Of a stretch of DNA of 59,596 nucleotides, positions 44,138 through 53,337 are shown piece after piece. The DNA comes from an uncultured Cryomorphaceae bacterium (GTDB lineage: Bacteria > Bacteroidota > Bacteroidia > Flavobacteriales > Schleiferiaceae): the NCBI GenBank assembly GCA_913060465.1, contig CAJXTR010000002.1:1-59596 (forward strand), written 5' to 3'. Position 1 is the stretch's first letter; each line of letters starts with the position of its first letter. The position numbers were made by a program, and so were the translations under genes. The notes under the pieces are model-generated. The model had not been told where the DNA came from, made no database searches, and worked only from the letters and a program-made list of their open reading frames with translations.

Positions 44138-45643
44138 ATGCGCATTAAAAACGCCTTGATTTCTGTTTTCCACAAGGACGGTTTAGGTCCTATCGTTGAC
44201 GCCCTAAATGCTATGGGCACCACCATTTATTCTACAGGCGGTACACAAGCATTTATCGAAGAACGCGGCATTGCCGTTGAACGCGTTGAGGATCTTACCT
44301 CATACCCATCAATCTTAGGAGGACGTGTAAAAACTCTACACCCAAAGGTTTTCGGTGGAATCTTAGCGCGCAGATCACATGAAGGCGACCAAGCGCAGAT
44401 GGCGGAATACGAAATCCCATACATGGATTTAGTGATTGTTGACCTTTACCCGTTTGAGGCAACAGTTGCTTCTGGAGCTTCAGAGGCAGATATTATCGAA
44501 AAAATTGACATTGGTGGCATTTCACTCATTCGCGCTGCGGCCAAAAACTTCAACGATTGTTGGATCATTTCAAACATGGGGCAATACGAAGATGCCCTAA
44601 ATGTCCTCACAAGTGATGAGGGCGCTACCCTCGAGGTGCGTCGTCGTTATGCACTTGAAGCGTTTGATGAAAGCTCAAACTACGACACGGCCATCTACCG
44701 CTACTTTGCAGGTGACCGTCTGGATTTAAAAATGAGCGGTCGTCAGAAGCAAACACTACGCTACGGGGAAAACCCACACCAAGAGGCTGCGTACTACGGC
44801 AACCTTGATGAGGCATTGGAACAAATCCATGGAAAAGCATTGAGCTACAACAACCTGCTCGATATCGACGCAACCGTCAACTTGATTCGTGAATTTGAGG
44901 ATACCACCATTGCCATCATCAAGCACAACAACGCTTGTGGTCTAGCCACCCGCCCTAGCCTTGCACAAGCCTGGGACGACGCCCTAGCCGGGGATCCAGT
45001 AAGCGCCTTTGGTGGAGTCATTGCCGCGAACAGAACCATTGATGCGGCGACCGCAGAAAAGATGAACAGTCTCTTTTTCGAAGTACTCATTGCACCTGCC
45101 TATGATGCCGATGCACTCGAGATTTTGAAATCTAAAAAGAACCGCGTGCTTCTGCTATTGAAAGACTACGAAGTACCCGCCTTCAATGTTCGCACAGTAT
45201 TGAACGGAACGCTAGTACAAGCTCGTGATGCCAAAACTGAAGGTGCTGCTGATATGGAAACCGTCACTAAAGTAGCGCCAAATGCTACTCAGGTTGAAGA
45301 CATGATTTTTGCAGCGAAGATTTGCAAGCACACAAAAAGCAATACTATTGTTTTAGCTAAAAATGGTCAACTTCTAGGCTCAGGAACAGGCCAAACTTCT
45401 CGAGTGGACGCTTTGAACCAAGCTGTAGAAAAGGCACAGAGATTTGGATTCGATCTTCATGGAGCGGCAATGGCCTCAGATGCATTCTTCCCATTCCCTG
45501 ATTGTGTTGAGATTGCGGATAATGCTGGAATCACCTGTGTCATTCAACCTGGCGGATCGATCAGAGACAAAGAAAGTATTGACTATTGCGACGCGCACGG
45601 AATGACCATGGTTACCACAGGAATCCGTCACTTCAAACACTAA
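44138..45643 (+). CDS. purH: Bifunctional AICAR transformylase/IMP cyclohydrolase
   Basis: 501 residues from ATG 44138; the frame runs upstream to 44024 but the family begins at MRIKNALISVFHKDG. Makes IMP by formylation of AICAR and ring closure. Seen: N-terminal cyclohydrolase with STGGTQAFIEERGI and GGRVKTLHPKVFGGILARR, and the transformylase with IIKHNNACG (catalytic Lys-His), and SDAFFPFPDCVEIADNAGI. Full length and intact. Stands alone upstream of mreB. Confidence 0.97.
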   Translation: MRIKNALISVFHKDGLGPIVDALNAMGTTIYSTGGTQAFIEERGIAVERVEDLTSYPSILGGRVKTLHPKVFGGILARRSHEGDQAQMAEYEIPYMDLVIVDLYPFEATVASGASEADIIEKIDIGGISLIRAAAKNFNDCWIISNMGQYEDALNVLTSDEGATLEVRRRYALEAFDESSNYDTAIYRYFAGDRLDLKMSGRQKQTLRYGENPHQEAAYYGNLDEALEQIHGKALSYNNLLDIDATVNLIREFEDTTIAIIKHNNACGLATRPSLAQAWDDALAGDPVSAFGGVIAANRTIDAATAEKMNSLFFEVLIAPAYDADALEILKSKKNRVLLLLKDYEVPAFNVRTVLNGTLVQARDAKTEGAADMETVTKVAPNATQVEDMIFAAKICKHTKSNTIVLAKNGQLLGSGTGQTSRVDALNQAVEKAQRFGFDLHGAAMASDAFFPFPDCVEIADNAGITCVIQPGGSIRDKESIDYCDAHGMTMVTTGIRHFKH

Positions 45644-45664
45644 TTTTTATTACCTTGTATTCCT

Positions 45665-46693
45665 ATGGGTTGGTTTAATTTCATGACAGAGGACATCGCT
45701 ATTGACCTGGGTACGGCCAATACGCTGATCACCTACCAAGATAAGGTAGTAGTGGACTCTCCTTCTATTGTAGCGCAAGACCGAAGAACTGGTCAAATCA
45801 TTGCTGTTGGGCAGGATGCTCGACAGATGCACGGTAAAACGCACGAAAACATCAAGACCATTCGTCCTTTGAAGGATGGTGTGATTGCAGATTTCGAGGC
45901 ATCGGAGCACATGATTCGCGAAATGATCAAGAGTATTCCGTCATTCAAAAAGCGCTTATTCCCTCCCAGCCTTCGCATGGTAATCTGTATTCCTTCAGGC
46001 ATTACTGAAGTAGAAAAACGTGCGGTAAAAGACAGTGCGGAGCGTGCAAATGCAAAGGAAGTTTACTTAATCCATGAACCAATGGCAGCAGCCATTGGAA
46101 TCGGGGTAAACGTGCTTGAACCAAAAGGAAATATGATCATTGATATCGGCGGTGGTACTACTGAGATTGCAGTATTGGCCATGGGCGGTATCGTTTGTGA
46201 TAAAAGTGTAAAGGTTGCTGGTGATGTTTTCACTAACGACATTGCACTATGGATGCGCTCTCAACACAACCTTTACGTTGGGGAACGCACTGCTGAAAAC
46301 ATTAAAATTGCAGTAGGTGCTGCTCAAGAAGAACTTGATGAAACTCCGGAACCTTTCTCGGTTCAAGGTCGAGACCTTCTAACCGGTAAACCTAAGCAAG
46401 TGAGCGTAACACACTCGGAGGTAAGCAGAGCTTTGGAGAAAAGTATTACGCGTGTTGAAGACGCAGTTATGGAAGCGCTTTCTAACACTCCGCCAGAATT
46501 AGCTGCAGATATCTACAACTCGGGGATCTACCTTGCAGGTGGTGGTTCCATGTTGCGCGGTCTCGACAAACGAATTTCTGCAAAAACTGACCTTCCAGTA
46601 TATGTTGCTGAAGATCCGTTGCGCGCGGTAGTTCGTGGTACGGGCATTGTATTGAAAAATCTCGAGCATTTTAAGACCATCCTTCAGAGCTAA
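45665..46693 (+). CDS. mreB: Cell-shape actin homologue MreB
   Basis: 342 residues, the standard length. Forms membrane filaments that guide the elongasome. Seen: phosphate-1 AIDLGTANTLI, connect-1 IHEPMAAAIGIG, phosphate-2 MIIDIGGGTTEIAV and adenosine motif LAGGGSMLRGL. First gene of mreB-mreC-mreD-mrdA-rodA, spaced or overlapped throughout. No strong promoter match was recognised in the 21-base gap from purH, so read-through from purH is possible. Confidence 0.97.
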   Translation: MGWFNFMTEDIAIDLGTANTLITYQDKVVVDSPSIVAQDRRTGQIIAVGQDARQMHGKTHENIKTIRPLKDGVIADFEASEHMIREMIKSIPSFKKRLFPPSLRMVICIPSGITEVEKRAVKDSAERANAKEVYLIHEPMAAAIGIGVNVLEPKGNMIIDIGGGTTEIAVLAMGGIVCDKSVKVAGDVFTNDIALWMRSQHNLYVGERTAENIKIAVGAAQEELDETPEPFSVQGRDLLTGKPKQVSVTHSEVSRALEKSITRVEDAVMEALSNTPPELAADIYNSGIYLAGGGSMLRGLDKRISAKTDLPVYVAEDPLRAVVRGTGIVLKNLEHFKTILQS

Positions 46694-46702
46694 TAATCGA
46701 CC

Positions 46703-47494
46703 ATGAGGCAACTGATACTTTTTCTCTCAAAGTATCGTAACACTTTGTTGCTCATTGTGTTGGTGGCTTTTTCGTTGCTTCGACACGCCTTTAAGAATCC
46801 GGTCGCAGAGCACCGTATTAATCGCGTTGGATTTAGCACCATAGCGAGTGTACAGAACACGCTCTTCGGATGGAAGCAATATTGGAATTTAAGTGCCGTG
46901 AATGAAGAATTGGCTCGAGAAAATGCAGCTCTACGTGCCGGCAGCTATCTGAATAAAGCGCCTGCCTTCGCAAATGCACCTGGCTATGATTACCTTCCCG
47001 TGCAGGTCATCGAGTTTAGCTTCAATAAGAGTAACAACCACCTACTACTAAATGCTGGATCGCAGGATGGCATCGAACCTGGAATGGGCTTAGTTTCTAG
47101 TGAGGGCTGGGTAGGTACTGTGGTTGAGACTAGCGCAAATTTCAGTTCAGCAATCCCGCTATTGCATAAGAAAGGTAGTATTGGCGCACGCATCCCTGGC
47201 AAAGGCTTAGGGGAACTACGTTGGGATGGTAACAATTACCAACAAGCCAAACTTTTTGATATTCAAAGAGAACATGAGCCCGCGGTCGGAGACACTGTAT
47301 TCAGTTTTACACGAGCAAGTGTAGCCCCACCAACAATAGTCGGTTGGGTAGAAAGTGCACGGCAAAATGAGGAAGATCTGAGTTGGGTAGCTACTATTAG
47401 ATTGGCCCATGATTTTTCAAATATGAGTTGGTTGTATGCCTGCAGAATCATCCACAAAGAAGATTTAGAGACATTAAGCACTTCGGAACAATGA
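46703..47494 (+). CDS. mreC: Rod shape-determining protein MreC
   Basis: 263 residues. One N-terminal membrane helix (about 14-30), a coiled-coil stretch (about 60-80, ELARENAALRA), then the periplasmic beta domain with NHLLLNAGSQDGIEPGMGLVSSEGWVGTV and IPLLHKKGSIGARI, the MreC core. It links MreB to the periplasmic synthases. ATGA overlap with mreD. Confidence 0.95.
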   Translation: MRQLILFLSKYRNTLLLIVLVAFSLLRHAFKNPVAEHRINRVGFSTIASVQNTLFGWKQYWNLSAVNEELARENAALRAGSYLNKAPAFANAPGYDYLPVQVIEFSFNKSNNHLLLNAGSQDGIEPGMGLVSSEGWVGTVVETSANFSSAIPLLHKKGSIGARIPGKGLGELRWDGNNYQQAKLFDIQREHEPAVGDTVFSFTRASVAPPTIVGWVESARQNEEDLSWVATIRLAHDFSNMSWLYACRIIHKEDLETLSTSEQ

Positions 47495-47997
47495 AAGGAC
47501 TTCGAATCATAGCATCGGGCATCGGCATCGTGCTCTTTCAATGGGCCTTCATTCAAGGACTTCCTTTGACGAGCTATGGCAACCCCTACATGTATCTGTG
47601 GTTTCTGCTCATACTTCCTTATCAGACCAGTGTACCATTGCAATATTTCCTCGCTTTTCTCATAGGGAGCCTCATGGACAGCTTTGAGCAAAGTGGCGGC
47701 GCGCATACTATCGCTTGCCTTACCTTGATTGTTTTGAAACCAATTGTAGAAAGTGCTTTGCTGGGCTTCCGCAAACCCGAGGAAGATGAAGGTCTGGCTT
47801 CACTAAGTCTTGGACCATTCATCACTACTGCTTCTATTCTAGTGATTCTGCACCACCTGATGCTGTTCACTATGGAGAACTATGGTTTCGAGCACTATGA
47901 CCAAGTGCTCATTAGAACGTTCTTCTCTTCCCTTCTTTCGCTTTTATTGCTCCTTATACTTCACGCATTAATTGGGAAGCGTTATGCGAAGAAGTAG
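47491..47997 (+). CDS. mreD: Rod shape-determining protein MreD
   Basis: 168 residues from ATG 47491, with about five membrane helices (LPYQTSVPLQYFLAFLIGSLMDSFEQ). Sequence is weakly conserved, as usual for MreD; the position between mreC and mrdA decides the call. Starts within the mreC stop (ATGA) and overlaps the mrdA start by 14 bases. Confidence 0.9.
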   Translation: MKGLRIIASGIGIVLFQWAFIQGLPLTSYGNPYMYLWFLLILPYQTSVPLQYFLAFLIGSLMDSFEQSGGAHTIACLTLIVLKPIVESALLGFRKPEEDEGLASLSLGPFITTASILVILHHLMLFTMENYGFEHYDQVLIRTFFSSLLSLLLLLILHALIGKRYAKK

Positions 47998-49837
47998 TGC
48001 CTTTTACATTGGAATCACGTTGATTCTTTTGGTTTTTTTGGGCCGATTATTCCAAGTCCAAATCCTAAACGACGATTATGCCGCGCGCGCAGAGCGAAAC
48101 GCTACGGCAGCTGAAAAACTATATGCACCAAGGGGATACGTGTATGACCGCAATGGCGAGCTCATGGTAGGAAACTCGCCAGCCTATGACCTCATGGTAA
48201 GCCCATATTTAGTCAAGAATTTGGATACTGTGGCTTTAGGAAACCTTTTAAAACTAGAGGTGGCAGATATCAAAGAACTCCTCGAAGCCGCCAAGCGATA
48301 TAGCTACTTCCGCAGCAGCATGTTCATGAAGATGCTCTCCAAAGAGGAATACACCAAAATCAACAATGAACTAAAAACCTTCGCAGGGTTCCACGTCCAA
48401 AAACGTATTCTCCGCTATTACCCAAAGCCCGGTGCTGCAAATGTGGTGGGTTTTATCGGCGAGGTAAATACCGACTTCATCCGCTCAAACCCAGAGTATT
48501 CTATGGGCGACCTCGTTGGCAAAAGCGGCATTGACAAAAGTTATGAGGACGCGTTGAAAGGAAAGCACGGGAAGCGATTCTATATAGTAGACCACCGCAA
48601 CCGGAAATTGGGCAGTTGGAAAAACGGAGCCTTTGATGAACTTCCAGAACCAGGGATTGACATCACCAGTAGCATTGACCTTGACCTGCAACTGTACGGC
48701 GAGAAACTCATGCACGGTAAGCGCGGATCCATTGTCGCCATCGAACCCAGTACAGGCGAAATTCTCGCCATGATCACCTCACCGAACTACGACCCCAATG
48801 ACCTTGTTGGCCGTATACGAAGTCAGAACTACACCACGCTCTATTACGACTCTATCAACAAGCCCTTATTTGACCGTGGGATTCTAGCCGAATATCCACC
48901 GGGATCACCATTTAAACTGATCGGCGCATTAGTTGGTCTTCAGGAAGGGGTTATTACTCCTCGTACTACCATGACATGCTACGACGGATTTCATTTTGGC
49001 AAACTCCATGTGGCTTGCCATTGCAAGGGAGGACCTCTTGATTTGAAAAAAGCCATCTCCGAAAGCTGCAACAACTATTTCTGTAGCGTGTACCAACGCA
49101 CAGTGGATCACTCTGGGAATTCACGCGAAGGCCTCGAACGCTGGAGCGAACATGTAAAAAGTTTTGGGCTTGGCACATTTTTAGGAAACGACTTGCCCAC
49201 CGGAAAACGGGGCAATGTACCTGATGTAGCATTTTATGACAGGTTTCTAGGGTATACGGGCTGGCGCGGAGCAACAAGTGTAAGTAATGGCATCGGCCAA
49301 GGTGAATTAGTAGCCACACCTATACAGATGGCAAATATGGTAGCCGCCATCGCAAATCACGGCTATTATTATACGCCGCACATCATAAAATCCATCGGAG
49401 ATGGCCGCACTATAGATAGCAACTACACTACTCGAAAATACACCACTGTTGACTCAATTCATTTCCCAGTGGTCATTGACGGTATGTTTGAAGTATTCGA
49501 GAGTGGAACCGCTCGAGGAGCAAGAATGCCTCATATTACACAATGCGGAAAAACGGGAACCGCTCAGAATCCTCACGGACAGGACCACAGTATTTTTGTG
49601 AGCTTTGCCCCCAAAGAGCAGCCTAAGATAGCGCTTGCTGTTATTATTGAAAACGGATATTGGGGATCTCGATGGGCCGCACCCATAGCGAGTCTAATGA
49701 CGGAGTATTATTTGACAGATACCATTACAAGACCCCAGTTGGAGGCTAGAATGTTCGAAGGCAACCTACACGAGGAATACAAGCTGCAGCACAAGGCCAT
49801 TTATGGAGAAGACACCACATATATTCCGAATTTCTAA
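47984..49837 (+). CDS. mrdA: Penicillin-binding protein 2, elongasome transpeptidase
   Basis: 617 residues from ATG 47984 (a TTG at 47972 would add four residues). Cross-links peptidoglycan during elongation. Seen: N-terminal helix (FYIGITLILLVFLGRLFQVQIL), pedestal APRGYVYDRNGELMV, and transpeptidase motifs SPFK (Ser308), SCN in ISESCNNYF, and KTGTAQNPHG. Class B, no glycosyltransferase domain. Cys-rich segment CYDGFHFGKLHVACHCKGG just before the SCN motif is seen in Bacteroidota homologues. Its stop overlaps rodA (TAATG). Confidence 0.96.
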   Translation: MRRSSAFYIGITLILLVFLGRLFQVQILNDDYAARAERNATAAEKLYAPRGYVYDRNGELMVGNSPAYDLMVSPYLVKNLDTVALGNLLKLEVADIKELLEAAKRYSYFRSSMFMKMLSKEEYTKINNELKTFAGFHVQKRILRYYPKPGAANVVGFIGEVNTDFIRSNPEYSMGDLVGKSGIDKSYEDALKGKHGKRFYIVDHRNRKLGSWKNGAFDELPEPGIDITSSIDLDLQLYGEKLMHGKRGSIVAIEPSTGEILAMITSPNYDPNDLVGRIRSQNYTTLYYDSINKPLFDRGILAEYPPGSPFKLIGALVGLQEGVITPRTTMTCYDGFHFGKLHVACHCKGGPLDLKKAISESCNNYFCSVYQRTVDHSGNSREGLERWSEHVKSFGLGTFLGNDLPTGKRGNVPDVAFYDRFLGYTGWRGATSVSNGIGQGELVATPIQMANMVAAIANHGYYYTPHIIKSIGDGRTIDSNYTTRKYTTVDSIHFPVVIDGMFEVFESGTARGARMPHITQCGKTGTAQNPHGQDHSIFVSFAPKEQPKIALAVIIENGYWGSRWAAPIASLMTEYYLTDTITRPQLEARMFEGNLHEEYKLQHKAIYGEDTTYIPNF

Positions 49838-51102
49838 TGGCACGAAGTAGTAGCAGAAATAGGATTAAGGTTGATTGGGTTGTAGTACTACTCTACGCGA
49901 TCCTCGTATTGTGGGGTTGGATCAGTATTTACGCCGCCGTATTTAATGAAGAGGCCGTAAGTATTTTGAACCTCACCCAAGAATACGGGAAGCAGCTCAT
50001 TTTCATGCTTACCAGCCTGGTGATCATCGGCGCTATCCTCATATCCAATTATCGCTTGTGGACAAACTTCGCTCCCTTATGGTATTTCCTCACAATGCTA
50101 TTGCTGGTGGGTGTACTGTTCGTGGGCAAAAAGATAGGTGGTGCTCGGAGTTGGTATGGCATTGGTAGTTTTTCACTACAACCATCGGAACTTGCAAAGT
50201 TCGCCACTGCTTTGATGATGGGCTATTACATGAGCTTACCTCGAACGGATGTTCGAAAGTGGCCCAATAGGATTGTGGCCGGATCCATTTTCTTCTTGCC
50301 AGCCCTATTAATTGGCCTGCAGCCGGATGTCGGATCTAGTCTCGTATTTATAAGTCTTATCCTAGTCTTGTATCGCGAAGGCATGCCCGGCTATTATATA
50401 GGTATTGCACTTGCAGGAATTGCTTTAAGCGTCATAGGACTAATGTTTCCGCTAAAATGGGCGCTACTAGGCCTGCTCACCACAAGTATTTTAGTTTTCT
50501 TACTACTCCCGAAAAGACGTGGATTCTTCTTAATGAATGGCTTCGGACTACTCTCGGCTAGTGCCGTGGTATTCGCAGTTGGCCAAATCATGGAAAACCT
50601 TCTCGCCCCACACCAGCAAGTGCGTATTCGTGTGCTTCTCGGGCTTGAAAACGATCCTAGTGGTGCTGGATACAACACCCTTCAGAGTTTGATTGCCATA
50701 GGTTCAGGTGGATGGACAGGAAAAGGATTCCTCGACGGTACACAGACAAAATTGAACTTCGTTCCAGCGCAAAGCACCGATTACATCTTTTGTACCATCG
50801 GTGAAGAATGGGGGTTCTTAGGATCTGCTTTATTGATGTTGCTATTCGCGCTCCTCATTGGCCGAATAATCTGGCTCTCGGACAGGCAAAAAGATGCGTT
50901 TTCAAGAGTATATGGTTATGCCGTTGCAAGCATCCTATTCACGCACTGGATCATCAACATTGGAATGACTATCGGTCTTGTACCGACCATCGGCATCCCT
51001 CTCCCCTTCTTCAGCTACGGCGGCTCTTCACTTTGGGGCTTTACCATTTTGCTCTTCATCTTCGTGAAATTAGATGCTGAGCGGTGGAACCGACTCTCCT
51101 AA
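49837..51102 (+). CDS. rodA: SEDS peptidoglycan glycosyltransferase RodA
   Basis: 421 residues with about ten membrane helices. Polymerises glycan strands with PBP2. Seen: IGGARSWYGIGSFSLQPSELAKF, LIGLQPDVGSSLVF with the essential Asp, and IGIPLPFFSYGGSSLWG near the C terminus, all SEDS signatures. Last gene of the elongasome operon, one base overlap with mrdA. A perfect inverted repeat follows. Confidence 0.96.
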   Translation: MARSSSRNRIKVDWVVVLLYAILVLWGWISIYAAVFNEEAVSILNLTQEYGKQLIFMLTSLVIIGAILISNYRLWTNFAPLWYFLTMLLLVGVLFVGKKIGGARSWYGIGSFSLQPSELAKFATALMMGYYMSLPRTDVRKWPNRIVAGSIFFLPALLIGLQPDVGSSLVFISLILVLYREGMPGYYIGIALAGIALSVIGLMFPLKWALLGLLTTSILVFLLLPKRRGFFLMNGFGLLSASAVVFAVGQIMENLLAPHQQVRIRVLLGLENDPSGAGYNTLQSLIAIGSGGWTGKGFLDGTQTKLNFVPAQSTDYIFCTIGEEWGFLGSALLMLLFALLIGRIIWLSDRQKDAFSRVYGYAVASILFTHWIINIGMTIGLVPTIGIPLPFFSYGGSSLWGFTILLFIFVKLDAERWNRLS

Positions 51103-51141
51103 AAAAACACTCCCCCCGAGGCTGCGCCTCGGGGGGAGTGT
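51101..51141. terminator. Bidirectional-looking terminator between rodA and ppiD
   Basis: ACACTCCCCCCGAGGC (51107-51122) pairs perfectly with GCCTCGGGGGGAGTGT (51126-51141) around TGC: sixteen pairs. A run of seven A on its left becomes a T run on the minus strand, so it best serves the ppiD transcript; the plus side lacks an immediate T run but the stem would still block rodA read-through. Confidence 0.9.
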
Positions 51142-51167
51142 GGACAATTAATTTTTTCGCTCTTCTA

Positions 51168-53288
51168 CTAGAACATTAGGTAACGTTGATCTTCAACATC
51201 CGCCTTGTCTTGAAGTGCTTTGAATGCTTGTACATTCACAAGGCTTCTTAGACTACGCTCAAGGTTTTGTGCTTGATTGGTGTAGTCGATCGCTGGTGCA
51301 GGTTCTGCAGGAGAAGTCACTGCTACAAACGCACCATTATCTCCGTAGATTGCTTCACTGATCTCACCTGCCTCAAGGCCACAGATCGTTCCTACAACTT
51401 CTGCTTCATTACCGATACCTGCGATGTTCGCAGAACCGATACGGAAGTTTAAACTACGTACTTCTTTACCCAATGCAGCTGCCACATCTTGGATGCTTGA
51501 AGACGAAGCAAGTGCTGCTTCTATCTGATCTGCTACTAGGGCTTTCTTAGCTTCTTTTTTAGCTCCTTCCATACATTGGTCGGCAACCAATTCAAAAGGT
51601 GTAGTACCTTCTTCAAGGATATCAGTAAGGATTACTACAACATAACCTTTACCATCGTTTTCTAGAAGGCCAATGTTACCTGCTTCACGCTCTTCATCCC
51701 AAGCCCAACGTACTACACGTCTGCTTTGACCTAGCCCAGGAACATTTTCTTCAAAACGACCCAAGTTCTTAGCTGGACGCAAGAAGTGATTACGCTCTGA
51801 TGCCAATGCACGGTAATCTTCTGCTGTCTGCGCATCTGCAGCATAAGAAGATGCTGCGCCATAGATGGCTTGAATAGTTTCATCAGACGGCAGGATATTA
51901 CGAGTGATTTGACCCACTTTGTAAGCCTCAGTACCACCTTTCTGATCGGTAATCTCAATGATGTGGAAACCAAACTGTGTTGGAACCACGCCTAGTTTAC
52001 CTTCTTCATTGAAGAAACAGAAGTTCTCAAATGGCTTGGCCATCATGCCACGCTTGAAGTAGCCTAGGCTACCACCTTTACCTTTTGCAACAACATCAGA
52101 AGAAAATTCATTGCTGATATCTTCAAATGCAGCGCGGTTGCCGCTCAAATAATCGAACAAGCTATCCGCTAAAGCCTTCGCTTCCATTGGTGAACGAGTA
52201 ACGCTAGGATCAACACGAGTTGCTCCGGCAAAAGGAATTAAAATGTGACGTGCCTCAACACTGTCCGCAATCATTTTCTTGTCGACAAGTTTCAAGATTG
52301 AGTACGCTGAACCTAGATCGATAGGGCCTTTCTGGTAACCTACGCTTTGACCAGCGATAAGGGTATCTAGACCAGTACCTACTAACTCTACTTCAGTAAA
52401 GTATTCTGAAACGAAACGGTCGTCACTGTGTAGGTTTACAAAAACGCTATCGTCTTCTACATTGAACCACTCCAATGCAAGTCCTGCGAGCTCTGCTTTT
52501 ACCGCGTCACGGTCAGCATCAGAAGGAACAAGCTGGAAGTTTACAAATTCGATATTGCGAACCGCCTTTTGCTTGAACAGATCTTGGTTGTTTTTGTAGT
52601 ATTTCTTTGCATCCGCTTCACTAACCTCGATATCATCTTCGTTGATGTCGATATATGGTACATACACGTACTGTGCAGGGTGCTGTGCATCGCTGCGACG
52701 AACTTGTGCTTCTACCAATCCCTTAGGCATGAAAAGCGCCTTTTCAAGAGCATTGTTGAATTTGAAGTTCTGCGCCTGGTTGCTAACTGCATTTTCGAAG
52801 GCCAACCACTGTGTCCACATCTCTGCCATTTGATCGTTCTGATCACGGTTCGCACGAACCTGGCTTAGGTATGAATTAAAAAGGTTGCGGTCAAACTGCC
52901 CTTGCTCATTTGCAAAGTTTTGACGCACGTTAGGGTTGTTCATGATGTCCAAAGCAATCTCTTCAGGACTCACTGTCATTCCAGCAGCCTCTAGCTCAGC
53001 TGAAAGAATCTCGTCTGAAAGGATGCTGTTCCATACGAAGTTTGCAAGTTGTACACTTGAGGTGTTTGCATACTGCTCTGGGTTACCTGCACGTAGCTCT
53101 TCCATTTTTTGGCTGAGCTCTTGACGTGAAATATCGCGTCCATTTACAGATCCCACCACATTTGGGTCACCAAAAAGTTTTGATCCACCTGAGCGGAACA
53201 AATCACCAAGTACAAATGCCATCAATGCTACAAACACGATGACTATCAATAATCCTGAGCGCTGTCTAATGCGTTCGATTGTTGCCAT
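51168..53288 (-). CDS. PpiD/SurA-type membrane-anchored peptidyl-prolyl isomerase
   Basis: 706 residues. An N-terminal membrane helix (GLLIVIVFVALMAFVLGDLF, about 12-32), a SurA-like chaperone region (about 40-330), and a parvulin domain (about 340-445) with VEARHILIPF, KGKGGSLGYFKRGMM and PTQFGFHIIEI. A second C-terminal region follows without clear catalytic residues. Folds outer-membrane and secreted proteins in the periplasm. At the end of a coaX-to-ppiD group; a possible TATATTCG -7 element is upstream of ATG 53288. Confidence 0.9.
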   Translation of the reverse strand: MATIERIRQRSGLLIVIVFVALMAFVLGDLFRSGGSKLFGDPNVVGSVNGRDISRQELSQKMEELRAGNPEQYANTSSVQLANFVWNSILSDEILSAELEAAGMTVSPEEIALDIMNNPNVRQNFANEQGQFDRNLFNSYLSQVRANRDQNDQMAEMWTQWLAFENAVSNQAQNFKFNNALEKALFMPKGLVEAQVRRSDAQHPAQYVYVPYIDINEDDIEVSEADAKKYYKNNQDLFKQKAVRNIEFVNFQLVPSDADRDAVKAELAGLALEWFNVEDDSVFVNLHSDDRFVSEYFTEVELVGTGLDTLIAGQSVGYQKGPIDLGSAYSILKLVDKKMIADSVEARHILIPFAGATRVDPSVTRSPMEAKALADSLFDYLSGNRAAFEDISNEFSSDVVAKGKGGSLGYFKRGMMAKPFENFCFFNEEGKLGVVPTQFGFHIIEITDQKGGTEAYKVGQITRNILPSDETIQAIYGAASSYAADAQTAEDYRALASERNHFLRPAKNLGRFEENVPGLGQSRRVVRWAWDEEREAGNIGLLENDGKGYVVVILTDILEEGTTPFELVADQCMEGAKKEAKKALVADQIEAALASSSSIQDVAAALGKEVRSLNFRIGSANIAGIGNEAEVVGTICGLEAGEISEAIYGDNGAFVAVTSPAEPAPAIDYTNQAQNLERSLRSLVNVQAFKALQDKADVEDQRYLMF

Positions 53289-53337
53289 GTTGCTTCAATT
53301 AAATGAATAAGTCTGCGAATATAAGCAATGAGCGCGA

